DNA of 64,000 bases from Rhodamnia argentea (taxonomy: Eukaryota; Streptophyta; Magnoliopsida; Myrtales; Myrtaceae): assembly GCF_020921035.1 (NCBI RefSeq), contig NC_063158.1, forward strand, positions 22,492,178-22,556,177. Reading direction: 5' to 3'. Positions 24,517-37,770 of the stretch are shown piece after piece. The translations under genes were made by a program, and so were the position numbers. Positions within the stretch are counted from its first letter, which is position 1. Each line of letters begins with the position of its first letter. Under the pieces are notes generated by a model. That model saw only the letters and a list, made by a program, of their open reading frames with translations, did not search any database and was not told the DNA's origin.

Positions 24517-27500
24517 TCATGAGAGCAAGCTAGGCCCATTCTCGGTAGCGGAACGAGCATGACCGTTGTTTTGATGTCTTGCCAGTTGGATGTCGCGCGA
24601 AAAATGTGTCCTTGCTTTGGCATAGGGAGCTTCTCTTGCTGCAAAACAAACAAGATTGCAGCAAAGATTACCTAAAGGAATGAGGAAACTTGTTTCATTC
24701 TGCCCTAAAACGATTGTCAATTCGATTGTACTCTTCTATATCTAGCATGAACTCATTCAGTCGCTTCTGCCCTCTATAGAATTTGGCCTTTCGATACTGA
24801 TTCTACTATCACATAAAAAATCCCAGGAAAGCATTGTGGCCACATCATTCATAGTAGAATATTCTCTGAAACTTAATTTTCCATGTCAAATTCTTCTTGA
24901 AACACATAGCTTCACAGATTGGTTCTTCATTAAAGCATTATAAGTTCTAGTATGTCACCGAAATTAAATCTATCATTTCATAAGCTTACCAGCGATCTGC
25001 TTAGCCCGGAGAATGTTCTGGTGCCTCTTCCACCAACACACTGAACACATGACAAGCAGTAGCAATGCCACACAGGCACTGAAGGCGATGCCAACCTTTG
25101 CACCCGCTGAAAGGTGGGGGCCACATGTGGGAAGGCCAGGTATGCCGCAAAGACCAGCATTGTCTGTGAAACTGTAACAATTCGCAGCCAAGGGACTCAT
25201 TTAGCTTCAAACCAGCAAAGCTCAACCGCATGAAATAAACAGAATTAAGTCAGGCAATTGCTGCTAATAAAGCCTCTTAAGTTGAAAAATCCTGGAGCAT
25301 ACTTGAAGCTTGCTCCATGCAGAAGCCTGCCTCCTAGGGCTGTAGGGACTTTCCCTGATAAGGAATTCCCATTGAGATTCCTGCATCATGCCAATGGGGA
25401 TTAGACTAGCGTCGCATCACATCGTGCCACTCATTTTTCTTTCGAACTCAAATCAATTTTTTTTTTCTTACAGTTTCTTCAAGGATGTTAACTGTCCAAG
25501 AGTTTCAGGAATTGATCCATTCAAGGAATTGTAAGAGAGGTCCCTGCAGTAAATCTTTTCAGAGTTAGGATTTACATTACAAAAATATCAAACCAGGTGC
25601 ATGCAATTTCAACAAATCCATCGACTCTTTAAGCAATTCATACATTTGAGAGCGTCATTTCAAGTAAAAGAGGAAGAGGCAGAGAGCAATTTTTTAAGAA
25701 AGATTCAACAAAATGTGAACTTGTGTCTTTGGAGGTGATTGTCAAGAAAAAGAAAAGCCCATTAATGTCTCCTAATCCTTATCTAATATAGTGTCCTCAA
25801 ATGCTACAAGTACAAAAAGTCAATTTCCTGCTGGATGCTCCTTCTTGAAAGACATCTCTCTGATATCTCCAATCATTATGGTGAATATCCGGCTCCCTGT
25901 CAACATGTCCAAACAGAAAATTTTGTATGTGTTTTTCTCTGTGTCACAAGTGTCATCTTGATATCTTTCATCTCGAAGGAAATGGTCTTAACGAAATAAA
26001 AGAGGGGATTGCCCTTTTCCAACTCTTACTGCTCAACCTAAGAGCGGCCGCTAATGCATTCCACTTATTGAACGGGATTCTATGGTCGGCCTGTGACCCT
26101 TGGATGCCTTCGGCATCCATGGTGATCTCATAGTACCTACAAGGTGGAGACGATGGGGTTGGTCCATGGATTTTCTTTTCTTTTGCCACATTTCGTTCAA
26201 AGGGTTGAAGGAAGATAGTGCATTAAGTCGTTCGCAAGGGGCAAGTTGATCCTCTTCCCCCAGGGATCCCAGACGAGCGAACCCTAAGACAGCTGCTTGA
26301 TCTAACTACCATCCCTATGAAAAATGGTAAGACAGTGCCTATGAATCCCATCTGCTAGTGGACAACATTAGTAGCTCAAGATGAAGGATAATTTAGTCAG
26401 AAGCTGGGCCGGTTTCAGGTTTACTATGCCGCACAGACAAAGTTGAAGAGAGTAAGTGCAGAATGTATAAAATAAAAAAGAAATGAGAAAGATAGACAGA
26501 ACAGCTCAGAAAACAGGCAGGTTGCCTTTGATTTTGCCAATACAACAGCAATGGAAGGACCAAACTAGTCTGGCAAAGATTTGCTAAAAAGCTTAAATTT
26601 GGTCATTGGAGCAGGCACCAACCAAGAGTTCAAAATGCTTCAGGTGATCAGTGACAGAAAAGCTCTTTCAACAGCAAAACATAGTAATACTGGAGCATTA
26701 CACTTATTATTGTTGATATTAGGCCAGCTAAAAGCATAAAAGAGCTTCAAATTCCATTAGAAATGACTCACAATATCTCCAAGCTAGGTATTGTACCCAA
26801 AGAGGATGGAATAGGCCCTTGAATGCTGTTTCCACTCAAGTTTCTGCACATGCGAGTTGGAAATAGTTCATGTCAAAACACAATAAAACATGAAGCTATC
26901 GAGATGCTTTACTCTGATGATGTCTGTCTAAATCATCTCTTTTTCGTGCGGAATTATGAAGTATGGCACATGAATAACGTGTTCAAAATGGGGCCATCTC
27001 CTAGATTTACATTGTTACTACCTAAGCAATTAGTACGTGTTTAACAGTTGATACCCTCTATAGAACATGGCATCTTAATTATCCAAAGAAAACTATTCAG
27101 CCAAAGCTAAGCATCTCCTTTGTAGATACAATGTGAATATTTTGACATGGGAAGAAACTTTAGATACTTACATGCTCTGTAGATGAAGCAATCCAGATAC
27201 ATTAGGCGACAAGAAACCCCTCAAACCCTGGTTGTCCAGCCCACTGATCAAACATAGATACAAGTGAAAAGCTCAGTCATTTTATTACCTAGCTAAACCT
27301 TCCAAAGTTCTTATGATGGAATTCATCGTCTAGAACAAGAGAAACGAGTAAAGATTACTTTCAAAGTTAATGTTTCAGCAAAATAAATATCTAGATAAAG
27401 AAAACTGTCTCTTGGAAAGTTTAATATAACTGAAATAACAAGAGCAAGGACTAACAAAATAGAATGAAGGATCCCAGACAGCAGTTACCCTGCCAAAGAT

Positions 27501-30500
27501 TGCAACAAATGACGATCACCTTTTGTATTCTGTACAGCATAATTAAACTTTACACCATGCATTTTGAAAATTAGTCACCATCCTGAGAGTAACGTAGTTA
27601 CTGTCTATTTTAGTTGAATCGTAAAATCACACTTCTAAAAGGTGCAATGCTCTTAAAGCGAGCAGAGGGAGGAAACAAGTAATAGCAATCTGGTCGACAA
27701 AACCTCATTTTGAGGCAATTGGTTCCAATGTGTTGGTTATAACGACAGCTTCGAGATGCGCTCCAATTCACATAGAATGTCTATAAATTTTGCAATGATG
27801 TCCAAAGCTCCATAATTTGGATGATACGAACTATCAGTTAAACATAAGACAAGATGCAAAATATGAATTCTAAAAGCAAACAAGGTGAAAGTGTAACTGT
27901 GTCCATGCCATGTGACGTGGATTGTTAACCATAAGAACTATCTGACATGAATTATTCCAAGTTCCTAGGAAGCGTGCCTGGAAATTCATGATTCATCGCT
28001 TTGCACATTCTAACTCAGAAGGCTTTAGCTTTACTTCTACAAGACTGGTGCCATTAAGCCAATATTGACAATCTGATGGGATATGCTAAGCGACAGGTTT
28101 CAATTATGGTTGCAAATCACCTCATTCGGACAAGGAAGAACAATAGTTGCATGAAGAGCAACTCGAAAAGCATACGGTTGGGCCGGTGATAAAAATAATT
28201 GGAATTGCTGGCTCAAGGTTCAACGAGGGAAAAAAATCTATGTTCCCTGCTTCGTATGCACAAGTTTTGCAACATTTAATAGGAAAGTTCAGAGTCAAAA
28301 CTTCAACACAGCCAGGGATCTAGGATTGTAGTTTATGACATTGGGTTGGACAATGCTGAAAGAAGCTAGTTGCCAAATAATGGGAAGATTGGCAATGAGA
28401 TTGAATAATTGGAGAAAGGGAGTTGAATCATTTCTCGTGCTACCATGATCTACCTCATTAAGACAGCAAGATAATACGATTCAGTAATTCATTCTGATTT
28501 CATACTCTGACCAAAATAGTAAGTGAATGCTCTCACAAGAGGCATTTTGACTGCCAGATTAAATTTTGATGAGAAAGTTAGGTAAATAGAGATAAAGGCC
28601 TAAGAGACAAGCAACAATAGGACACAGTTGACTGGGTCTAGGACAATGAGATGAAAGGAAAGTTAGCACAATTCGTGGATGGAACATATATTGTTGGTCT
28701 GAAGAAGCAAGCAGCAAACTGGATGCAGCTGAACGGGTCGAGGCTGCTGAGATAGAAGCATGACATGAGAAATCAGATGGATAAAATTTGGACTTGTTTA
28801 TAGTGGAACTAGCTAAAGATGTGCTTGCACTACTCTCTTAGGCAGTAATTCATATATGTCAACAGATATGAACCATGCAATTGCATCCGGATTATCCTTT
28901 TACAGTTTGGTTATCAGCAACAAGCTAGCAAACAAAGTTCTTAGGACAGCATACTAGTTACTTTTGGATCCCTCAAGCACTTCCATTTACCCCGAAAAGC
29001 ATTGACATCAAGGCAAAGTCCCATTGGCAACAAAACCAAACGATAGCAAGTTTATGAAAGATCATGCTAGCATGTCAAAAATGAGATAAAGAAGACACAG
29101 GACAAAAGTACGATGCATTACAGTCCATCAATGACCCAGTTGTTGCGCGTACTGTTAAATCGACAATCAATGCCACTCCATGGATGTTGCTGGGGAACGC
29201 ATGGATCACCATTCCACCCAAATCGAAGAGGAAGCACCAATCCATCCTTCAGTGTCTGCAGAGCCCTAACTAGAAAATTAGAAGGCAAAAGTTAAAAAAG
29301 GCTAAAAGTTTCCCTTCCATATCTCTTTTTAAAATCTTCTGTCACTCAGTTAAAGAGGAGACAAGCAGGGAACACTTCCAAAGATGTATTACAGGCAAGT
29401 TGTTCAAAAGTTCCTGTTAGTGATTTCGGTTTGCAAATTAAATAGCCATTATTCTAGAGGAAAGACAGGGTACATTTACTCTGGGACACCTAAGCCAAAT
29501 ACTTGGTTACCCAAAGTGAGAACAACGATAGATGAACAGAAAAACAGCATGTTGCAGAACTTATGACAACTATGGTCCATCACTAAACCATATCAGGAAA
29601 ATCAAAAGTAACACCATTCAGCAATAGCCACTCCACCAAACTTTCATGAAATTATGTTTGTAGCACAAGCATCCTGCTAGTATTCTAAAGCAAAATAGAT
29701 GCTTCATATGCAGATATTTGCAACTTTTGATAAGGCGAGAGACCCATGCAAGTGCACTACATGTCTGATTCAAAAGAAATATCTTAAAAGAAGCACATCA
29801 CAGCAAGCACACAAGCAGAGTGTATGGTGTAAGGAAGCATTTTCAGCAAATAAAGCAGCGAATCACTGACAGAAATTATCTTGTAAAGTTTAAGGAGTTA
29901 TGGAAGTCACCAAACTCAATCATTAAGTCAGTAAAGTATCACTTAAATGCTGAGATAGCCTTATCTTTCATCTCGTCTAGAATATGTTAAACCAGAAATT
30001 AATCGAGCAGGCTGTTACCATGGCAAATCAAACACAAAAGCATGAAAAATCTAGCACACAATCAACCTCGTATTAATACAGTTGCACTATTAGGCAATCT
30101 CAAGGAACTTGCACCATGCCTCCAATCAAAACATGATGCCATAGCCGTGAGGGTTGAACTAGTTGACAATAAGCACACAGGATTACCAGTGCAGCAAAAG
30201 CTTATAGTCATCAAAAGCTTATAGTCATCTTAACACAGAAAGGTTGTATTATACCTTCATCCACTGAAGTCTTTGACTCAGCTATGACGATTTCAAAGAC
30301 TTCGATGGCATTAATTAGCGCAATGTTGCCTTCTTTTGGTTGCAATGTGATTGTCAACGTCCTCCCACTGACAGCAACAGTAGTATTCAACACTAGAGCG
30401 GCATAACGATCCCCACTCATCTTTATTATGTCCACACCTTGAAAAAGGGTATCTCCATTGATCAGAACATCAAAAACTCTTTGTCCTGCTCCCGTAACTG

Positions 30501-32273
30501 AAGTGTCTATTTCAGCAAAGTGTAGCCAGACTGAGTAGTTTCTGTTAGGATCCACATCCATCGTATAATCTAAATCTGGCTGCTGATCAGTGCCAATAAT
30601 TGCTGTCTGATAGAGACCTTCTGGATAATAATTTGGAGAAAGCGAAGCCTGTGTAATGCTTTCTTCTGTAGATTTCTCCTGGTCAGAGCCTGAGCGGAAT
30701 GTTGTAACTGAATCCCAAAACCTGTCCCCACCCCACTGATCCCCACTATAATCTGTACCGAATTTTGCCTTCCCGTTGCCACAGCTCAGTCTTTTGACTG
30801 TTCTAAGAATAGTCCCTCGACCCCAGTCAGGTCCAAAATAATATGCCCTATCATCAACTTGAAGAATTTCAATCGAAACAATCGCAGGATCCCCATGGCC
30901 AGTGCTATGGAAGCAAAGAGAAGCAGTGTTATCAAAGAGGAATACACTGGCTTCAGCAAATACTTGGTCATCATGATTGGTCCACCCGGATGATAGAGAA
31001 CCAATCTGAGTGCCTTCGACAGAAATGTCAAAGAGGGGTTCGTTGTCAAAACTAGGCTGTGCAACTAATCCAAAGAAGGTCCTCACTAAATAGTGGCCGA
31101 TTGGAACGCCATTAATGTTGTAGCAATTTTCAGGTCCTTCGGATAAAGGGAAGTAACGGAGCGTTTTAAGTGGTGGAGTTATAAAACTTGGACTTGTTGC
31201 ATTAGCCGGTATACCTCCTGTATATGCAAAGTCCTTATACCACAGAGTATTGGTTGGTGGCGTGTGTACATCCTCAGGAGCTCCACAGCTAATGCGCATC
31301 GCGAATGGTGCTGCCATATGAGAAACAGGACAGCAATTCTTAAAAAAGCAGAAAATAGGCCCATATCTTAGCTACTCAGCTCCAAACATCTCCGTTAGAA
31401 GCAGTTGCTTCTAACCATGGAGGAAAGCACAATCACATATAAGCTTTTGTGCAGTAATTCTCATTCCAGAGATTAATGAAGTTCGACCCGATGCCAGGTA
31501 CTTCTGTCCGCTTGGCCAGGGAAAGTTGTTATTTTCATTTCGGATGTTACTTTGAGGTACTTTAAGCAAAACATAAAGAAGAACAAGAAAAGAAAAAAAG
31601 GGAAAATCCCACGATTTAATCTGAGACCCTAAATTGACTAGGGAAAAACAAGGAAAAAAACTGTGAAGGAATAAGGAGAAAAACAGAGAGTTCAACATAT
31701 GCACACTCCCACCCAAGCAGTAAATTGAAAATCAATCCAATGCTTTCTATCAAGAAGCTAAGGAAGACATCTTCTCTCTAAAAAAAAAAAAAAACCACCA
31801 ACTACGTGCAAACTCACTTCAAATTTCTCCACGCATCTAGTAAGTCGTGAAGACTTGTATGATCGGCAGCCCTCTCATTCAAGACAATGAATCGGATGCA
31901 ACAGTGCACTCGCCAACGCTAGTTCAGTTCGCCGGGTACAGTTCGATTGACCACTCGATGCAATCGGAGCTAAACACACGCCAGTACCCTCAACACAACG
32001 CAAATCAGCTCAAGGAGCCAAAACAACAAGCCAGCGACCACCGATCCTGGCGGAACCAAGCTCTCGGTCATCGGAAATTCATTCAAGCGGAGCCGAAAAG
32101 CCTCTCATCTCCGGCAGCTAGAGCGGAAAACCAACAAGCAGCTGGCGGGATTGAAACATCGAAGTCCAGAGTCGTAAAAAGGAGGAAGGGAGGGACTCAC
32201 CAGGGCGAGCAAGCGAGGCCGGCAAAGCGAAGAGGAGAGCGAGAAGCCATAGCAGGAGCAGATGCCCGAGCAT
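24517..32273 (-). CDS. RLP4: Malectin-like and LRR receptor-like protein (RLP4 type), no kinase
   Basis: There are nine coding exons on the minus strand: 32273-32201, 31310-30255, 29269-29122, 27243-27172, 26843-26772, 25543-25472, 25380-25303, 25171-24990 and 24638-24517. All phases join to give 624 residues. Exon 1 is a signal peptide ([19 protein letters not shown]). Exon 2 holds a malectin-like (di-glucose-binding-like) region, with [18 protein letters not shown] and WLHFAEIDT. Exon 3 has the cysteine pair before the LRRs ([16 protein letters not shown]). Exons 4-7 encode the LRRs ([30 protein letters not shown]). Exon 8 has [13 protein letters not shown] and one membrane span (about 550-571). 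The cytosolic tail of about 53 residues ends ENGPSLLS and has no kinase. This is the layout of Arabidopsis RLP4 and its relatives, cell-surface proteins with a proposed role in cell-edge growth sensing. The symbol is assigned by family. Confidence 0.93.
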
Positions 32274-32279
32274 TGCAAT

Positions 32280-34633
32280 GTCCGAGCTTCGATTCGCACA
32301 GTCTCTCTCTCTCTCTCTTCCCGAGATCAAACCTGCATTCTCAAGCTCATTCCCAGAGAGAGGGAGGGAGGGAGTGCTCGGGACGTGAATGCAAGCGAAA
32401 GGAGTTTGTTAAGCGACGGTGAGTATTATAAAGCCTTGGTTTGACTTTGCGAGGGAGGAGGGAGGAAGGAGGAGGAGAGAGAAATGTCAGCGTACATGTG
32501 AGGCTCATGAATGCCCCGGTGCACCCTCCAGATCTAACGGCGCACCTGCCTCATTTACCCCGTCGAGGCTGACTCAGCACCGGAACCATCTTTGATCTTT
32601 CGCCCCACTTTTCTGCATTAAAACGCCGAGTCCCACGTCGTGTCTTCTTCCGGATATAGTTAAAGAAAACGCCGTCGTTTTCCATACTCGATGAATATTG
32701 TAGCTGATTAGAAATGGCCGATCTTACATATATGAAATAAAGCGTGACGGTGATATAAATTTTATGCTTTTTTTTTGTTTCCCAGTTTATTAATTTTCTA
32801 ATTGACGGGGGAGTAGTAAAAGGTCCTTCCCGTGTTCTCGGTGGGGTTGACTTTGAACGTTTGACCTTTTGCAGTGGCCGGAATTGTTGCGCGATTGCCG
32901 GAGAGAGAGGGAGCTTGGTTTCTCACTGACTGTTGTAAGCAACCCTCACGAAAAGTTGGGACCCCTCGAGCAAGACGTGCAACTCGGATCTAAGAATGAC
33001 TATCCACCGTGTGATCGTTCCATGTATGCGTGTAAAATGAACGAATTAAAAATATATTTATCTACGAAAATGTAATCGATAATGAAACTTTTTTCATTGA
33101 CTAATTACTTTTTGACGATACAAGAAATCATTTATAGAAAAACATTTTTTGGACCAACTACTTTTTACAAAATAAACGAAGCCTTGATTGCGCAATTCAA
33201 ACGAACAATCGAAGATGCGGGATCTACGTGAGCCATGCCTAATCCAATGGTCCATGCGAGTTGGGCTCGAATGTACCGAGTGCACAAGCAACACATTCTC
33301 GTTGGCGAGAGCCGAGAGTTAGAAAAAGTTGCAATGCATCACCTTCGGAGTTAAAAAAAAAAAAAACAAACCAAACCTCCTAACTCATGGAAAAGAATTC
33401 CGTGCTTTTGGTGTACATTGTTAGTATTAATATAAGAGTAAGGTCTAAACTAACAAGGGTTAGTTTGGTCCACGGTCATCTTCCAATGGACCCAACCCTT
33501 GGCTTGGAAGCAATGGAGGCAACTTTAAGTGGCAGGTGATGGCTAGGCTATGACATTGCACCTCTAGACAGGCATGCCATCTTGGGATTCCATCTTCTAC
33601 TTGACCCTAATCTCCCGAATATTACAAGAAAAATTGTTCGTTACGGATTCTTTTAGTCGAGATGTCTAGAGCTCGTGTTTTTTTTTTTTTTCATTGGGTC
33701 GAGAAAGTGCATAAAAAATCGGCCGATCAAAATGCGACATGTGTAACCGGAACATTAGGGTTCAAGTTTGATTTAGCCCAAAACTAGAGAGAGAGATTCC
33801 TCGTATGCAATGGGTTCGCTTTTATGCTAGTTCACCTTTCGTTGCTTGTATTTTTTTCTTTTCCTTCCTAATTAATTAAGTTTAGCGCCGCGTGATTTCT
33901 AGAACTAAGTATTTGGGTCAGGTGACAATTTGAGGAGGAGGTGTTTGCTCTGGATTCGCTTCGTTAATCAAGTTTCGATAGGGCGGGGAGGTTGCGGGGA
34001 GTCGAATTTAAGTGAGTTTGGCTCGAGATTTATCTGAGTTTTTGAGCTTTCGCAGCCGGACACTTGACCGATGAAGCTCTCTCGATAGAATGTCTAGACA
34101 AGCTTGTCGATTATAAAGGCCATAAGGATATATACAGTCCACGAAACCAACAGATCGATGGAATGTCCGAAGAGCTTAAGCGGAGATCATGGCACATATG
34201 TCTAAACACACTTTTAAGACCCGGACACACGATATGAGCAGGAGGCCCGAGAGATCACGAGCCTTGTGTTTTGGACTAAACTCTGCTTAAATTTGAAGTT
34301 TGAGTTTGAATTAGATTAGGTTTCTTAATTCCAGTACCTTGTCTTAGAATTATAAAAAGTGTTTTTTTTTCTAGCGGTGTCTTGCAGTCGTTTTACTTTC
34401 TCTTCGCACTTCGTTGATTACCATTGAGGAGTTTGCGTTCAAGTTCAGTCATCGAGCAACCAAGGCATCCGAGAACGTAACCCATATGCATCGTTCGTTT
34501 CCAATTGTTTTGTCCGTGCGTTGTCTCGATAATTCGAATTCTACTAAGTCTTTGAGTCTTCGAGGCATATTAGAGTACACTCGCTTTTAATCCGAAATCA
34601 AATCTAGTGCTTTAATTGACCATTGCTCGTTCT
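32280..34633. other. RLP4-like upstream region and intergenic DNA
   Basis: The first 200 bases include the RLP4-like leader, with a CT/GA run at 32303-32318. Beyond about 32500 no gene is seen. 33400-34600 has gene-like composition but every frame is broken and no family was recognised; it may be an old retroelement or gene remnant. Confidence 0.3.
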
Positions 34634-34642
34634 CCATTGGGA

Positions 34643-35197
34643 GGGAAAATTACCAAAAAAAAAAAAAATTCTAAACCTATTATAATTGTACAAATTTAGT
34701 CCTAAACTCTTCATTTTTTTGCTGATTCAGTCATAAACCTTTTGCAATTGTGTCAGATCAGTCCATCCGGCCAATTTTGACCGGGCGACGTAGACTTGGA
34801 TGCCGGTCGGCTCCGGCCGTCTAGCGGCATAATCTTTTAATATTTTTTATATCTTCTTGCTCTTTCCTCTTCTTCTTCTTCTTCCTCGGGCTAGTGACAG
34901 CCCGGATTTAGAGAGGTCGAGCCTCGTCAGCCGTGCCTCCGGCTAACAAGAAGGAGAAGAGGGAAGAAAAAAAAATGAAAATGAAAAAAATGAAAAGGGA
35001 AATAAAAAAATTCAAAAATTTTATTGAAATATTATTTTACCGAACGGCTAGCATCAACCAGCGTCCACGTCGGCGTGAGCCGAATGGATTGAATTGACAC
35101 AATTATAAAAGATTTAGCACTAAATTAGCAAAAAAAAAAAATTAGAATTGAATTAGCATAATTACAATAGATTGAAAACTTTATTGGTAATTTTCCT
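34643..35197. mobile_element. Family 1 foldback element, copy C, with 9-bp duplication
   Basis: The flanks are CCATTGGGA (34634-34642) and CCATTAGGA (35198-35206), 8 of 9 identical. The element begins GGGAAAATTACC and ends with the inverse (ggtaattttcct). The left arm holds two direct copies of a unit of about 50 bases ('taaacctattataattg', then 'taaaccttttgcaattg'), and the right arm holds two inverted copies. The core is GC-rich ('ggatgccggtcggctccggcc'). It is the cleanest example of the arm structure and has no coding capacity. Confidence 0.82.
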
Positions 35198-35206
35198 CCA
35201 TTAGGA

Positions 35207-36900
35207 TTTAAATCATCGAAACCATAGATGTTCTTGCGACGATAACTTGACAAAAATACACAGTAACAAACACTGTATGGACTAAGCTTTTAACATTTTT
35301 CTGATCAAATGCCACACCTACTTTCAAAACCTGCAATTTTCTGTAATAAAACGAGGGATTTTTAGATATTTCAGGAGCATGAAGATCGCTTCCATTCAAT
35401 TCAATAATTGGCTGAAAGGTGAATTTACCATCAGGGAAAAAAGTCGAGGAAATAAATAGCTCCGATGCAAAAGGGTGTCGTCTATGTTCTGAGAACACAA
35501 ATGATTTCTTTATATTAAACCTAGATCTTTTCTAGGAGGTAATGTACTAAAACTAAGTCTCGACAAAGACAACCACAGTCGATATGAAAATACGGCACCG
35601 AATTAAGTTCCATTGTCCCCATCATAGGTTCAATCGAAATCGGCATCGAATCGATGGGGACCACGTGTCGCCCTCCAGTTGGGGAAGGGAAAGAAAACTA
35701 GACACACTACTTTAGTATGGTTACTAATGCATGCATTTCGGACATTATTTAGTACCTATTTATAAAGTTGAGGACATCAAGAATCCAAAGTTGGTGCCCA
35801 CAACATATTTATCCGAAAATTCCGAACTGATACTTCGCAACACATTTCTTTCGGACCAATACACATCGATTCCCCACATGTGATATCTTGACTCTCCCCT
35901 TCATATCTGTTGTGCAACTATTTATTAAGTTTGTTGGCATGTACATTTTTTTACGGGATATCAAATAGAATGTTAACAGACGATAAATCTGGGCCGAGTT
36001 TCAATTTGAAATTCTTCCGTGGAACGATTCATGTCGTATCGATTTGGAGGTGCTTTTTGATACGGAAATTAAATTGAGATAAATATGTTGCGAGAATATC
36101 GATTTGGAGTTTTTGACGGTATTAATCGTGTAGGTTAATCAAGTGCTCGTTGGGCACGTAACCGTTTGTAATTAATTAGTAAATTTCCTATCAAGAAATA
36201 AGGAATTTAATAAAGATTATTAATAAAATACTTTCGAATGCTCACAATTTCACCCATAGGAATAGGACAAAGTGGCCATGATGAATCGAACACTTGTCTT
36301 GTCGCAAACCCACTCTCACCAGTGCGATATTATTTCGCGGGCCCCAGCTTTTACCGAGTCCTCATCCTTATCCGTCCTCGCTGTCTATTCCCACTCCCCG
36401 TTTTGCTATTTCCACGACTCGCCAAAGTGATGCATTGTTTGCTCGAATATTGGCGATTGATTACGTGACCATATAAATATAAGGACAAAAGTCATAAAAA
36501 GAAACCCCCTTGTTTTTTTTGTAACATAACAAATTTCAAATTTACACACATTCGACATATTTACTCCTATCAAAGTTTTAATAATGAGAGCCGTTAAAAA
36601 TCTACCTATATCGATGGCAAAAATCAAATGCTATTTGCTAAAAAAATCTCTTGACAAAATGTCAAAAGGCGGTAAATTTGTCATATAAATATAAGTTGGA
36701 GATTTTTTTACATTACAAGAAAAAATTTAGGATAAATGAGTTAAGATTAGCATATTTTGATATTTTTTCTTTTAGCTTTTTCACAAATCTAATGTAGGAG
36801 CTAAAATTGCATTTTACTATTTGCAGAACGAGTTTTACTACGTACAGTGAATGAAACGTGTCCGTCGATCCGTCTCCTCGGCGAGATTTTTAAGGTCTTC
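35207..36900. other. AT-rich intergenic DNA upstream of DRM1/ARP gene
   Basis: No gene can be supported. A 96-codon minus-strand frame at 35208-35498 has protein-like composition but no recognised family. 36480-36800 is AT-rich and repeat-like. The final part is the DRM1/ARP promoter. Confidence 0.3.
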
Positions 36901-36904
36901 CCAC

Positions 36905-36910
36905 TATAAA
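36905..36910 (+). promoter_or_regulatory. TATA box of the DRM1/ARP gene
   Basis: TATAAA within CCACTATAAAACG, 70 bases before the start codon at 36975. The spacing implies a leader of about 40 bases. Confidence 0.6.
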
Positions 36911-36974
36911 ACGACCCCGATAAAGCCACTTTAAAGCTACCCAGTTCGAGATCGAGCAAGAGAGAAGGAGAGAG

Positions 36975-37770
36975 ATGGTTCTTCTAGAGAAGCTGTGGGA
37001 CGATGTGGTCGCCGGACCTCAGCCGGAGCGCGGCCTAGGCCGGCTGCGCAAGCTCGCCACCAGCAAGCCTCTCCGCGTCGCAGGTTAAGTGATCTCTCTC
37101 GCGTGATCTTCTTAACGATTAACGGGATGAACACACGAAACTCTTAGGTCACGGGCTGCTGTCGTGAGATTGAAGTAATATTTTTTGTTGTTGGACGGGA
37201 TTGATGTAGTGATGTCTTGTGATGATGATGATGATGGTGATGATCGTGTGTTGCAGATGTTGGGGAAGGTGGCGAGAGCAGCGGTGGAGGGAAGTATCAG
37301 AGGTCCGTGTCGATGCCGACGACCCCGAGGACGCCGGCGACGCCCTCCACGCCGACGAGCCCCGCGTCGGCCCGCAAGGAGAACGTGTGGCGGAGCGTGT
37401 TCCACCCCGGGAGCAACCTCGCCACCAAGAGGATCGGCGGCGAGTACTTCGACAAGCCTCGGCCGAACACCCCCACCGTCTATGACTGGTAACGATTTAA
37501 GCGTAGCCCATAGTTATTAGCTACGAATTTACGTGTTTCATAAGCACTGATTTTGTGTGTGTGTACATGTATATATATATTCATTACTTAAAATGGATTT
37601 TTATCTACCAAGAGTAGAGAAAAATCAGGGGAATTTCGACTAAATGATCAAAGCTGTCGATTAGCGGGGTTGATCGATCGAATTCGTGTGTAGATCGACT
37701 CATTTTATTTGGAATTATGATGTACCATCGCAGGCTATACAGTGGTGAGACTAGGAGCCAGCATCGCTGA
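36975..37770 (+). CDS. DRM1: Dormancy-associated / auxin-repressed protein (DRM1/ARP family)
   Basis: The three exons 36975-37083, 37257-37488 and 37734-37770 join in phase to give 125 residues. The N-terminus [18 protein letters not shown] and the C-terminus [17 protein letters not shown] are the two conserved ends of the DRM1/ARP (auxin-repressed 12.5 kDa) family. The middle is Thr/Pro/Ser-rich and disordered ([19 protein letters not shown]), followed by the conserved [19 protein letters not shown]. Family members rise in dormant buds and fall with auxin and growth, and some link to stress and defence; the biochemical activity is unknown. The last coding exon is just 37 bases, which is usual for this family and explains why the ending is easily missed. 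The symbol is by family membership. Confidence 0.93.

Noticed and set aside
35208-35498. 96-codon minus-strand frame as a gene
   Set aside because: Protein-like composition, but no recognised family, it abuts a transposon edge and there is no start context or splice partner; left unannotated.
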